A stretch of DNA of 64,000 bases, taken from Oxyruncus cristatus (Eukaryota; Chordata; Aves; Passeriformes; Cotingidae). The stretch spans positions 62,001 through 126,000 of the forward strand of contig VXAY01002221.1 in assembly GCA_013399855.1 (NCBI GenBank), given 5' to 3'. Positions 45,541 through 58,045 of this stretch are shown piece by piece (the first letter of the stretch is position 1; each line of letters begins with the position of its first letter). The position numbers were made by a program, and so were the translations under genes. Below the pieces are notes generated by a model, which saw nothing but the letters and a program-made list of their open reading frames with translations, ran no database searches and was not told the origin of the DNA.

Positions 45541-48500
45541 AAATAAAAGACAATCGGAGACAAATAAAAGAGAGTAAAGATCTCAGATAGCAAAGGTGAC
45601 GAGGTTTTCACATAACCAAAATATGCCAAACAAAGTAATGTCGTTCACCTAATGAAAGGTGTGGCTACAACCATTAGGAGACTGGTCTTGTGGTTTTCAG
45701 CTGCTTCTTAATCTGCTTCCAGTTGTCAGGACAGATGCTTTACCCATCATCTCTCACTCTGCTGCAGCAGGTAAATACTGTTTTATCACCCCTGAAATTA
45801 AAAAAAAAATTTAACTTTGGATTTATATTTTACTGAAGCAACTGATTTCATATTCAGGAGGTTTTTTAACCTTTAGTTTTATATACTTTCTGGTTTCTGA
45901 GGATTTAAATATAATGAGTTTGAGAATCTGTTATCATAAACACAACAAATTATTCCCAGGATAATGGATGGAAAGTGATGAATTACTGGAATATAAATCT
46001 ATAACATTCACTCATGGTTGGTAATAACCGAGGAACGGCAAGGCTGATTTATTACTTGCTGGTGTATCTATTCCTGTTCGGGATTGTTAAAATTATAGTA
46101 CATAGAAAAATTTAATTAAAGTTATTAAAATGAGAAAACTATTTTCTGTTTTCTATTCCATAGCTGAAAAAGTTTTTCATTTGCTCATAAATTTAGGAAT
46201 AAGTGTAACATTCATCAAAGTGTAAAGAACAATGTTAGGCAGAGAGCTTATTGTAAATCTCATATTTCATCAACAGAAAGGATAATGTGTCAGAGAGTGC
46301 AAGAACTCTGAGCTTTAGAAAGCCTAGCAGAGAAAGAAATCATCTTTCATAAATATCTCAAATCCTCAGACAGACAAAACACATTAAATCCATTTAGATG
46401 TTAAAATAATGCTGATAACATTGGCATGATGGTTTTACACCCTGTTTGAGCCAGGACTCTTCAGTACACTGGAGAAGTCTCCCTGTGATACATTTTGGAA
46501 CCTCTGTCTCTAAATTCTCCCAAAAAGCAAGAAAACCAGCAGTTGTCACTTCTGGTCACTGTCCCATAATTAACTGTACCTGAGAGGGAACACCATATTC
46601 TTTATTTGATGCTCCAACATGATTCAGATCTAGAGGAGAAAAGACACTTGCAAGAAAATCTTTCTAAACCTGCTACAGTCCCTTTTCTGTCAGACTATTA
46701 AAAAAGGTCCTAGGAAAAAAAAGAGTTTAGAAATGGGTTTCTCCTTCCTTGATGGGCTTTTATTCACAGAGACTTTATTTTATTGATTTCTAACCTCCAG
46801 GTAATTTGAATGATTTTTTCAATGAACCATTTATGAAATCTCACTTGAAACAGCAATTTTGTTTTACTCAGTGAAGGGAAATACAACAAGTAGTTAGATC
46901 AGCTTTCAAAGCCTGGAGTAAAAGACAGGCCAGTTAAGGTTTATCCTCTCAGACAGTGCCCAGCTGTGATTGGTTATCCAGAGGAAAACTTCAGCCCAGA
47001 CTTAGGGAATATTTTGTCAGTTCAAGAATTTTCAGCTCTACTTAGATGGTGGAGCTTTTGTTCTCACAGAGGGTATCTTTCTGCTGAACCAAGGACATAA
47101 ACCAGACTTTAAATTCAGAGCATTCCCAGCACTGCCTGTCCCCCCCTAAAGATTTATTAGCTTTTAGTACCACAAATAGTTATCCAAGCTGCACTGGCAG
47201 AGCTCTGTGAGGAAATGCAGCTCTGATGGACAGCCTGGATAGGAGAGAAAGAATAAAGAGTTAGATAAATCCAGGCAAGATCAGGGAGCTGAAGAGACGA
47301 AACAAGGTCCTAAGAAGAGAGCAAAGGTGTGTTTGCTCATACCTGACCTGAAACAATTTGCTGTGTTTGCCAGGAATGTGCATTCCTGTGGTGTTTGCCC
47401 CTTTACAGCTCATGGGGGATGAGAGTGGTTTCCTTAAATATGTCATTTTAGGAGAAGAGAATTTGAATTCAGCTGATAATTTCCTTTGGATCAATCTCTC
47501 TTTTTTCCCTTCTTATTTCCTGTGAGATGTTTCCTAGTTTAACCTTCTAAAAAGTCTTTTGCTCTACACTAAAACTACTGGGGATAAGGTTCTCATACAT
47601 TCTGGCAAAAAATGTCAGTGTGAGGTGAGGAGGAACAGCTCACATAGGCAGCCAGGAAGAAAAGGGGGAGAAAATCAAGTGGGCTGACAACAGTAGAATA
47701 AATCCAGGCAAAACATCTTGAATGATCCATAGTCTTTCTTATCCAATGAAGTGAAGGTTTTGACCAGAGTACAGATGGCACAACTCTGAGAGCTGCTTAA
47801 AAACTTCATATATTTTGAGAAGGAACACTGACCCACGTATAAAAAAAAAATAGATACTCACTTGTACATATAAAAATCTGTATATTTAAGGAATTACTGC
47901 AGTGTGCTGATGCAAATGGGCTCATCTCTGTGGGTTTGCAGCTCTGTTGCATTACTTGAGTGCTGTGTTTTTCTGGTGCAGCCTTTGCAGGCCAAAGCTG
48001 CCTCTATTTGCATCCCTGTGAAAGCTGATATCTCCAGTCTGTGCCTGGTGCTTCCTACGGCAGAACACAGGCTAAAAGGGCTTGGAATTCAATGGGCAAC
48101 AGTAAAAAGGGAGTTGGAAAAAGATACATTGCTAAGCCCTGTTTCTTAGAGGGCTGCAATGAAGCACGAAGACCACAGAAAAGCTCTCCGGGGATTGAAA
48201 CACTGAACTCCCACAGGCCATGAGCTGAATTTAATGCTTTACCAACATGACACCTTTTTTTTTAATTCAATAAGGATATTTAGAACCTTTGAACCAGTGA
48301 CATGGATATAGACTGGACAGGGAATTACACGAACATCTCCAAGGATGGTGCATATCTCTGTTAGAAACAGTGCACTGTGCTTTGCAGGAAACCATCTGAT
48401 TTAAACACAGTCATTTGAAGAGGATGTAACAGCCTATTTGTACTTACAAAATGCTCCGTAGTTTTGTAGTTTTATTTTTCAGGACAGTTTTGCCTCCTTG

Positions 48501-49479
48501 GTTGTTAGGAATAATTCTTACTTGAATATTTGGGCACTCTTGGGAAAAATAGTTACTTTGGAGCAATAGTATATCAGAAATTGATGTAAATTTGTATGTA
48601 TAGGAATGCTGACCAAGCTTTAGCTCAGTAAGGACAGCTAAATAAAATTCAGATACTGCAAGTTGTGTACAATAAATTCATTACAATACAGAGATTAAGA
48701 ATTATTTTTCTTCCCACAATAAAGAATAAAAAAAATCTGAGCTAAAGTAACAAGAAAATCAACAATTCAAGACTTCAGGTAACTTAAAGTTACATGAGTT
48801 CACACAAATCTGCAATTAAAGGAAAGATGAAAGAGAGAAATCATTCTTTTTGGTGTCATTTCTGTTTTATCAGACCTGTCAGTTTCCAAGGATAATGAGG
48901 GATGGCCATGCTCTCCTAATAGTTCTGGACAATATACCTGAAAAGACAAGAAGAAGATGAGTCTCAAAGCTTTGACGAATAGCTGCAACTTAAACTGTGA
49001 ATTCACATGGTCATAAGAGAATCAAGGAAAAAATGTTCATACACAACCCTTCAGAACACAAGTTATCTTTAAAGCAAAACAATTGATGCAACCAATTTTC
49101 CAAAACACTAATGGAAAGTTATATTTTTCACAGAAGGCTTCCTAAAATGAATAATTATTTTCATCTCACTTTGGTTTAGCTTTCCATTAGAGACTGTGGT
49201 CAGGGACACAGTAAATGAGGAGGAAATCATGAGCTTGCAAAGGGTGTGATGACTTGGAAGTGTTCTGTGCTATAGAATAGATATGTAAATAAACATGTTT
49301 GTGAATATTTGGCAGCAGATTGGCCAACTTGGTGAGGTGGATTGTAAACTGAGGGTCTGGAGGGGCAGAGTTCTAAGTGGAAACACTGTGGCCTTTGCAT
49401 CCAAGAGGGAAATTAGCCAGGCCATCAGAGCAGAGACAAATGTTCCTTAGCTTCCTTCCAAAATGAGAACCAGGAGACC
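45541..49479 (+). other. BRINP3: BRINP3 intron, mostly unique
   Basis: No exon. One tRNA-like relic at 48185-48254 is listed separately. The rest shows no recognised repeat or coding signal. Confidence 0.45.
48185..48254 (-). other. tRNA-like relic (tRNA pseudogene or SINE head)
   Basis: Read on the minus strand, GTTGGTAAAGCATTAAA resembles a tRNA A-box and D-loop, and GTTTCAATCCC (plus 48191-48201) resembles a B-box with one mismatch, at a spacing possible for a tRNA with a long variable arm. The acceptor stem does not close convincingly. It could be a decayed tRNA gene copy, the head of an old tRNA-derived SINE, or chance. tRNAscan-SE and a SINE library search would decide. Confidence 0.35.
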
Positions 49480-50945
49480 AACCACCTCACGTGCATGGTG
49501 AACAAACAGGAGGAAGTGGAGCTCCGTGCCCAGCGGGAAGTCAAACCATAGGAGTAACTAAAATAGGGTGGGACAACTGCTGTGGCTGGAGGACTGTGCT
49601 GGAAGGTTGTTGGCTGTCTTGTGAAGGCAGGAGGGAAGAGGAGGAGAAGTTATGCTCTGTGTTGGGGAGAACCCTGAATGGAGAGAAGTCAACTATGGCA
49701 GTTGTGGAAGTCCTGTCTAATGACTCTGGGTCAGGATCAGTTGGGTCATCTCCAAGGAGGAATCTTGCAGCAGGCAGCTGCCCACTGACCTCCAAACCAA
49801 GATGATCGGTCCAACGAAGCAATATCTCAATCACTTCAGCAAGCCTTGGATCAACAGAAACTGGTTCTTATGGGTGACCTCAACTATGCAGACATTCATT
49901 AGAAGATCAAAACAGCAGCTCATGTGTCATCCATCGGGTTCCTGGAACACCCAGAGCACTGCTTCCTGTACAGTTGTTAGATGTGCCAGCAGGAATGAAC
50001 CACTGCTGGAACTGCTACTCCCAAACCAAGAAAACTGCTCTGTAGTACCTTGGTCAGTGACAGCCTTGGCTGCAGAGATCACAATATTGTGGAGACTGGC
50101 ATCCTGCTGAGCACTCTGGACCTTGGTACTGACACAGGGTTTAGGTTTTAGAAGGACAAAGTTCAACTTGCTTGGAGCTGGGAGGGATTCTGTGGGAAGA
50201 TTCCCTGGAGGATAAAGGAGCTAGCAAGTGCTGGGATTATTTCGAGAAAGTTCTCCTGGAAGCACAAAAATATCCATCCCTTTTGAAGGTAAGGGAAGTA
50301 GGCAGAATGAGAGGACCTCTTGGCTCACTGTGAGCTTCTGAGTCTGCTCAAATCTAAAAGAAAGGGTACCAGAGATGGACAAGCAGTCACATACCCACTG
50401 AGAACTTGCCAGGGTGGGCAGAGTTGCAGTTAGAGAAACAAAAGCTCAGCTCAAACTGAAATTGGCCAGAGATGTCTAAAACTACAGGAAAAGGTTCTTC
50501 GTTATTTAAACAACAAGCAGAAACAGAAGAAAAAGATGGGCCCATTGTTAAACAAGAGAGGTGAACTGGCCACCAGGAATGCTGAAAAGGTGGAGGTTCT
50601 CAACACTTCTTCCCCTCTGTCTTTCCCAGCACTGTTGGGCCCCAGTCCTTGGGAACACCAGTCCAGGTTGGTGTGAACACAGACCCACCACCAGCGCAAG
50701 AAGGGTTGGGGTGGGAACTGTTGGAGGAGCTTGACCCCTACAAATCCTGAGGGTGCTAATGGAGCTGACGGGACAGTGAGGCTGCTCCCTGTGATCTTCG
50801 AGAAGTCCTGGAGATCAGGGGATTTCCAGAAGAGTGGAAGAAGGTTATTTAATGTCACCTCCATTACAAGAAGGGCTGAAGTGAGGATCCAGGAAATTAG
50901 ATGTCCATCAAATCTTCCTTCAGTCCCTGAGAAAGTTAAGGAAAG
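49480..50945 (+). mobile_element. CR1-type LINE ORF2 remnant, endonuclease to early RT
   Basis: With several frameshifts the order is that of CR1 ORF2: a PPNQDDRSNEAISQSLQQ stretch and LVLMGDLNYADIH (endonuclease, near 49790-49905), FLEHPEHCFLYS, and SLGCRDHNIVE (near 50065-50095, the SDHE.VEF block). Further on come LLNKRGELATRNAEKVEVLN (near 50540-50600) and LPVIFEKSWRSGDFQKS (near 50785-50835, the pre-RT block), ending near PSVPEKVKE. The catalytic RT palm and the 3' UTR are absent. Predicted small ORFs here are pieces of this element, not host genes. Confidence 0.85.
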
Positions 50946-53900
50946 TCCTCATAGGCCAAGATAAGGCACTTTCCTAAAGGAAAAGCCAAAGGTCATGCAT
51001 GCAAGCAAAGAAAAACCAAGATTTTAATCTCTATTTCCCATCAGTAACACACGTACATCATTCTTTTTTCTGTGTACCATCCCAGAAATTTCTGTTAAGA
51101 GCCAGATTCTGAGACCCAAATTCATAACAAATAATTATATATCTCACAGGTGTCTCTCACACCTACAAATACATATGGTATTTAAATCAAGACTCCACTG
51201 AGACACGTTGTGTGGCTGTTACATATTTGATGACAGTGAAAAAAAGCATCAGAAAGTGTCTACCAGCTTCCTACAATAACTTAAACAAGCCTATGATATC
51301 AACACTGTGTTTTCACACAGATCCAAGCATAGCCCCATACCAGGTGTAATGAAGACAATTAACTCTATCCCAGCCAGACCCAGCACAGAGACACATTTCT
51401 TTTACAGTAGTGAGTGAGCCATGGAAAACTTGCCTCTTCCCTTTGAAATGCATATTCCCCAGCTGGATGCTTTATGACGACCATCTAATTGAAAACATGT
51501 CTAATATAGAGCAGCATCTGTTTCTGCAGTAAACAGACACTGAGAGGGCTCATGACTGTCTAAGGCTTCAGAAGTGAGGAAGGTCAGTACATGGATTTGT
51601 GTGGGAAAACTATCCTGCTTTGGATTAAAAGCAAACTGAAGTTATCGAAAACATACAAAAAAAAAAAAATAGGGTATAGACTGGACACCATTTGTTTTCC
51701 AAGGGCAGGATTACTAAAATCTACATGGATTCCAGACTTGCTCAAATTATGTTCATTTGGAATTGTTTTCTCTGTGGATATGAAACATTTGCTTTCAGAT
51801 ACATTCCTCAGCATTTTAGGATTGGCTTTTCAGGGCCCTGGCATCTAGCAGGGGTAGACCACTATCTTCTAATAGGGTTTCATTTAGCCTCTGGTGGCAT
51901 GGCTGTAATGTACTGGGTCCTTATGACCTTACCCTGCTTAAACTAGTGGGGTCATCTGATGAAGTGATGACTTCATGTTTTGATTACCATTGTCATCCCC
52001 TTGACTGGGAGAGAAGGAGTGCTGGGATACTCTGCTGAATTGTCTGGAGTCTGCTTGGTTCTCAGAAGTGAGAGCTGGGAGAAGTGAGCGCTCAGCACGG
52101 AGCTGATCGTCATCTGTTCACAAATTTTCCTTGAGGGAGAAAAGTAGCTGAGAGAAGCTCTTTAGTCAGAGAATGCTGATAAATGGCTCCTGGATAGTTT
52201 TGTCCCATTGTCCAGCTTTTTTTTTAGCCATGCACCTGATTCCAGCAGAACTAAGCTTCAAATTGAGCCTGGGATCATTAACACTTGATTATGTTACACT
52301 TTGGGGTACAGTGGAGTCTGTTCTCTCACTGATGGTATTGCTGAGACATCTGAAGCACCTGATCCTGCTTTGGAAAATCATTGCCAATGAGTCCCTGATT
52401 AGTGGCTGACCAAGTTGTAACTCAGGAAATGCATTCGACAAATCTTCAAAGCTGCTGAGGATGTCCGAAGGTTGGGCACATCAGTGTGTTGGTACCATGA
52501 GGAGTTACATTGTTCGTGCCAGGAGGACCTTTCCAGATTGAAAGTTGTCCAACTGGTAATGAATTGGAGGCAGCAGATTTCATTCATTCCAAGAAGAAAA
52601 AACACCATAACTGATGGAATGGACAGGGACTATTTTCACGAAATAATCCTTTCTTGGCTTCTCTGCTAGAGAAAACTTGCCTGAAAGCTTCAGAAGCAGA
52701 TTAAGTAAAAGTTAAAGGCTCTCCCCAGTTTTCAATTTTGCTTGTTTGAATGACTTTTAGTAGGTTTTGGGACTCTGTTCAGACACACAGCCATCTGCTG
52801 ACAATCCAGCAAAGATTTACACTGCTGCAGTCTCACAACTCGATTCCTGTAATCCTTTTATGCTTGGTTATTGGTGAGGCTGGTCCACTGAGTCAGAATT
52901 AGTTCCAAAGACAGCAATATGATTCTATAAATTTTTATAGCTAATTTGGCCTAGTTTGTGTATCCAGCAATTTAAACTGCTGGTTTTAACTGTGAGAACT
53001 ATAAAATGTTTTGTTTGAGACCTTTTTGTGTCTCTATCTGGTGTGCCTGTATGAACCCATGATAAAAACTCTGTGCACTTTGGAAATATATGTTCCTTGA
53101 AATCCAAAAAATTCATCTTGCTATGCTTCTAAAAAATACCCACCATGATTTTTCCAACTTATCACCTCATTCACTTTATAGTCTCTTTGTTTTTTTTTTC
53201 TGATTTCTTTATACTTTTAATTACTTTAGAGAATGATATTTAACAAAAAATTTTGTGTTTGGTTTTGTTATTCAGCATCTCAAATACAATTACCCTGTTA
53301 AGAATAAAAAATATTAGTTCAGGTCTGCCTATAGGTGTGGATGTTTTGTATTCTTGTTCAAACTCCAAAGGTGAGATTTTAACAACAAATTCTTCTGAAA
53401 AGAAAAAGAAATCCTATGAAAGCAACAGGGTTTTCAAGAGCAGCATATCTTTCTCCATTAAAGCATGTCAAGTCTTATCTCAAGTGTATTTCTGAGTTTG
53501 CCACTTTCCATTCTTGTTCTAGTGTCACTGAATTAACCTTCTACACACAGTATGATCTAAAAATCAAACAGTTGTTAAGACCTTGAAGGTAGAACTCTAA
53601 AGATATCATATGTCTTCAGAGAATTACTTGTCTGAATGAAGCTGTCTTCCTTTTTTTTTTTCTTTTAAAGAAAGGGAAAAGTACATTGTAAAAATACTGA
53701 GCTTCATAGTTGGGAATCCTGTAATTGTTTTATGCAGAAACCAAGTGCTCAGCTCTTCTGGAAAAGAGGTTGTTCTGACATTAGCAGAAGGGTCATGTTC
53801 AGGACTGAGCCCATGTTCACCAATACTGAGTTACCCCAACAGCCTTGGTTGTTCAGCTTTGCCTTGGGAAGGGGTATAAAAATGAAGAATTAGTCCCCAG

Positions 53901-54474
53901 AGTTCTGTTTGTGCCTTCCAGCATTCCCTCTGCAGCCGCTGCTACTACACAAACTGTCTGCAGGAATGACTTGCTAAACCTCTCAATAATTTAAAACTCA
54001 GTGTTCTATTTATGATAGAAATTAAAAATGTGCCCATTACTGCAGCATCTCAGTCTTCAATGCAGACATCCTCATATTCCTTGGGTAAAGAGGGGACTAT
54101 TAGGAAGGCCTTATGAAGGGATAGTCAATGATTGACTGGCACTACTATCCTTGATATAAATGGAATTGTTTATAGTTAAAACTAGCTAAAAACCCAAAAA
54201 ATAAAAAGAGAAAATGACTCCTTCTCATAGGGCAACAAGGAATATAGAAGGCTTGGTTCTCAAGGCAGTTAATAAAACACAGATAAGCCACTTTTTTTCC
54301 TTTTATTTATATTTGAAGTTTGGATTGTCTTTGCCAGAACTGACAGCTTTGGAATTTCATCACTTTGATTTCTATCACATTTTCATTCCTATTTCCTTTC
54401 CACCCTGTAACAGGAGTTTCAACACAAAGTGCCACTGGGAATTTAGCATGAGGTAAGCACAAGGACAGGACAAA
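50946..54474 (+). other. BRINP3: BRINP3 intron, no clear feature
   Basis: No exon and no sure repeat. The frame near 52433-52669 contains a QEDLSRLKVVQLVMNW stretch that faintly recalls the DLDRLE..A block of CR1 reverse transcriptase, but the flanks do not align. Several poly-A/T runs lie near 51656, 53190 and 53650. Confidence 0.4.
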
Positions 54475-54482
54475 TCACTCAG

Positions 54483-55233
54483 TGCCGCAAAATCTAAAAT
54501 GTATCTGTTTATTGGGATTGGAGCAGCTGTGGATGGTGATCCCTGCACTCAGTGTGTGACCTTGGGCACTCACACATTTCACACTCCTGCCAGGGCCACA
54601 GATCCTCCAGTCCAGTTCAGAAGGTCCCCTTGGAGCCCAGGGGACACTCACTCCCACCTCTCCACATCCTGAGGCCTGGCTGGTGGTCCCACCTCCAGAT
54701 GGAGAGATGCCACCCTGGCCTATGGCTCCAACGGTGTTGGATGTTCCCATACAGATCTTTCCACAGTTGGGAATTGCTTTTGCTATTTATTGCTTTCCAA
54801 ATTCCACTGTCAGCATAAGCCACCAAGGGAGCACATTCTCACAAGGTCACAGGACTGTTTGACTGCACCTGTGGCTTTATATTGGTATTCAGGAGCACGG
54901 AGCAGTGTGTGAGCAGGGCATGTTGCAGACGTGCCTCTCTGGGATCAGCCCATGCTGCTTTAGCAGCTCTTTGACAGCACTTCCATCCTTCACTCCCTGC
55001 AAACTTGAAGTTTGCACCCCATTTGTTCTTCCTGAGCACAGGTACCGTGTGTTGTGCATTAAGAACCTCACTTCAAAACCATGCCCTGAAAAATGTCAGC
55101 AGTTGCCCCAAATGGTGAATAACTTGTTCAGAAGGTCAAGAGGGAAATAATTGCATGGGAAACAGAAAACAAGCAATTCTAAGCATTTTGCATCTTAACA
55201 TTTGCAGCAAAATGTGATTGTCATTCTGGGTCA
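54483..55233 (-). mobile_element. Candidate solo LTR (751 bp)
   Basis: On the minus strand the unit starts TGACCCAG and ends GCGGCA, so it has TG...CA ends. It is flanked by CTCAG in plus orientation at 54478-54482 and 55234-55238. In the same orientation it carries TATAAA (plus 54876-54881), and about 370 bp later AATAAA (plus 54508-54513), about 25 bp before the end. The region is richer in GC than its surroundings. The identical flanks extend to TCACTCAG, so a longer duplication from another retrocopy is possible. I cannot name the family, and no viral coding region is attached. Confidence 0.5.
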
Positions 55234-55238
55234 CTCAG

Positions 55239-56939
55239 TCCAGAAAACTGGGCTGAACAGAAGTTATTCTTAAGGTTTATTGTTTCAAATATGGGGCTGT
55301 GATTACCAGACCTTGCTTAGAAGAGAAGTAAAACAGGAAAGGAGCTCTGGAAAGGAAGACAAGATCCATCCAAGGAATCATATGTATGGAAAGCTGGACA
55401 TGGGTAAATAATTTGAAAATTTGGCCACTCCTTAATATTTGCTTCATAGCTTTCCCTGGAACATCATAGAGTTTGAAAACTGATGCAAGGCTAGTGAAAT
55501 AGAAAAATAAAAATATGTCATTCATTTCTATAAGTTGCCATCTAAAAAGAATGTTTCTGCCTACACAGAAAGGAGACATGCAATAATTACTCAAGTCCCA
55601 TCACTCACAAAGACATAGTGAAGGGTAGTGAAAGCACAAATTTAGAACAAGTTCTCTTAAAAAGGGCACTTCAACACCCAAATTTGTTGTTGCTGCTACA
55701 CTGTGATTGAATATGAGCTGTGTAGCAGTAAAAGATATCAAAAGGAAGTGCTATCATCATGTCTCTGGGGAAGAGATGTCTTTCGGTTTTGGACCTTTTT
55801 CAAACAGATGTCTAGCAAACTGATCCCAGTATTGACTGCTCCAGCAAAGGCAAATGTTTGCAGAACTTTGAATCAGAAGGGAAGGATTAGGGGGTTTTAT
55901 GCCCTGTGATGTGCACAGGGGATGACACATGCAACACCAACCCCTTTCTCTTTGCGTTTTGTCATCCTTCAAATCCTACAGTGAGTCATTTGCATTTGTC
56001 ACATCTTTTTCTTGACCTGGGCACCTCTATTCCAGTATTTGGTCAGTCTCCAAAAACACACAACTCACCTCTTGCAGCTAAAGGTTACATTTGTAAAAAA
56101 ATCAATTTATATATTGAGATCTTGTGTCCACAGTGAGGGCTGGTGACAAGAATAAGAAGTCAACTTTAATACTCAAGTTGGCTGAATTATGATCCATTTT
56201 CCTGAGAAATGATATCATTGAGTATTCCCTTGCAGTCCAAAGAAAAATTTATAATGCTGTGCTTTCCCACACCTCTGTGCACACCACAGAAATATGGCAT
56301 GAGGGTGAAAGGTGCAGCTGACCCTGAGGGGTGGGTTTGGAGCAGGGGCAGACCACAGGATTTTCCATAGTTCCTTTTTCAACACCTGGGAGCTGCACTC
56401 AACTGAGGGGCTACAAGCAGTGGCTTCTTGCCAGTTTATGCTGCTCCAAGAAACAGTTTTACAGCTGATTTTCTTCTGCTTCCAGCTGAAATGGTATAAG
56501 GGAATTGAAATAGAATGTGAGAGAAGCTGGTCCCAAATATTCCACTTTATTTTACTGTTATGATTCATTGAAAGAGAAAGAAAATTTTAGTTCAGTCTAA
56601 TCCTCCCTACTATGAATTTCCGTCGATACAACCCCCCGCCCCCCCCTTTTCATTATTTACAAGTGATGGAATGCGCCCTGTAATTATCTGCTACAGAGTT
56701 GACCTAGTTGAGTTGAAAAGCTGTTTTCACTGACACAGACAAGCAGAACTAACCTGGAATGTTTATGGAAAAATCTGGTATATAGAAATGCTCCCACTGT
56801 AAACATTTTTCTACAAGGAATGCCCAGATCCAAACTGTGGGCTTCCAAAAGCAGGCCCTGAGCTGTTTCAAGGCAGTTGTTTTAAATCTGTGAGGTCACT
56901 TTTTGATCCAGGACTACAATCACATTTAAATGAATCTTT
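55239..56939 (+). other. BRINP3: BRINP3 intron, no feature
   Basis: No exon or recognised repeat. A C-rich run with one G lies near 56631-56646. Confidence 0.5.
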
Positions 56940-57027
56940 GTGATATGGTTTACTGAGCACTGTGGGATTCTGACCAAGGTTGGACTTGATGATCTTGGAG
57001 GTCTTTTCCAATGTTAATGATTCTATG
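56940..57027 (+). mobile_element. CR1 LINE 3' terminus
   Basis: A GATATGGTTTACTGAGCACT block, AAGGTTGGACTTGATGATCT and TGGAGGTCTTTTCCAATGTT, with ATGATTCTATGGA at the end. This is the terminal 90 bp of a CR1 copy. Confidence 0.85.
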
Positions 57028-57814
57028 GAGTGAGGTAATGAAGCATTTTTTTCTTACAATCAAATATTAAAAGTGTATTTTTACTGCCACCATAAAATAT
57101 TCCCTCCCTCCTGCACAGTGCAGCATTCTTGAGCAGACATTTCCAAGCTGTAAATGTCAGGAGTGCAGATTGAGATGATGCTTTTGATGTGGCAAAAGTC
57201 TTTCACCCCATTTAAAATTGATTAATGTGTGTTAATGAGTATAGAGATACAAATCCATAGTTTAAGATACAAGCAGATAGCGTTTTTTCAAAGGGGGAAT
57301 TCCGTAAGTTCAAAGCTTTGTCCAGCTGGCTGAACCAAGAACAGCTTTCTTTTCCTCACCACTGTACCATGTACTCACTGTGTACCATGTTTTATTCAAG
57401 TCACACTTGCACAGAACTTTCACAGTATTCCCTTGTTGTCTGAGATAATTGACTTTCAGGCTTGATCTTGAATAACTGGCCAGAGCTGGTTTTGTTCATC
57501 TGTGAAACAGAAGGTGTTGCATCAGTGCTACAAGTGCTTATGGAATGCAGACACTGTGGAAATACCATCAGAAATAGGCATGTAGGACACTATTAGTACT
57601 CTAAGTTTCAGCCGCTGAAGAATCCCACATGAGCTTTTCAGGTTCTTTGAGCAAGGGGAAGTTCTGCTTCTTCCTAGGAAATTCCTGGATGTGTACGAAT
57701 GAGACAGGGTAGTCCTGTTACTGTGATAACAGATAAGTGGAAAGGGAGAATTTTATGATGTCAGACTTCTGCTATGATTTTGTATCTCTTTTTTGCCACT
57801 ACTGACAGAGAGAG
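57028..57814 (+). other. BRINP3: BRINP3 intron, no feature
   Basis: Nothing recognised apart from a small repeat of CTGTACCATGT/GTGTACCATGT near 57362-57390. Confidence 0.5.
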
Positions 57815-58045
57815 AGAAGGTTTAGTTTAGATACTAGGAAATTGTTCCCTGTGAGGGTGGGGAGGCCCTGGCCCAGGTTGCCCAGAGAAGCTGTGGCTGC
57901 CCCATCTCTGGAAGTGTCCAAGGCCAGGTTGGATGGGGTTTGGAGCAACCTGGGCTAGTGGAAGGTGTCCCTGCTCATGGTAGGGGGTGGCACTGGATGG
58001 GCTTTGAGGTCCCTTCCAGCCCAAACTATTCTGTGATTCTGCGAC
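57815..58045 (+). mobile_element. CR1 LINE 3' fragment
   Basis: GGTTTAGTTTAGATACTAGG, GAGGGTGGGGAGGCCCTGG, CCCAGGTTGCCCAGAGAAGC, TGTCCAAGGCCAGGTTGGAT, CTAGTGGAAGGTGTCCCTGC and CCCTTCCAGCCCAAACTATT, with a tail. Confidence 0.94.

Noticed and set aside
52433..52669. ORF with a QEDLSRL stretch as a CR1 reverse-transcriptase piece
   Set aside because: Only a handful of residues fit and the flanking blocks do not, so not called as an element.
56631..56646. C-rich run as a G-quadruplex on the minus strand
   Set aside because: Only two G runs separated by one base; four separated G3 runs cannot be laid out cleanly.
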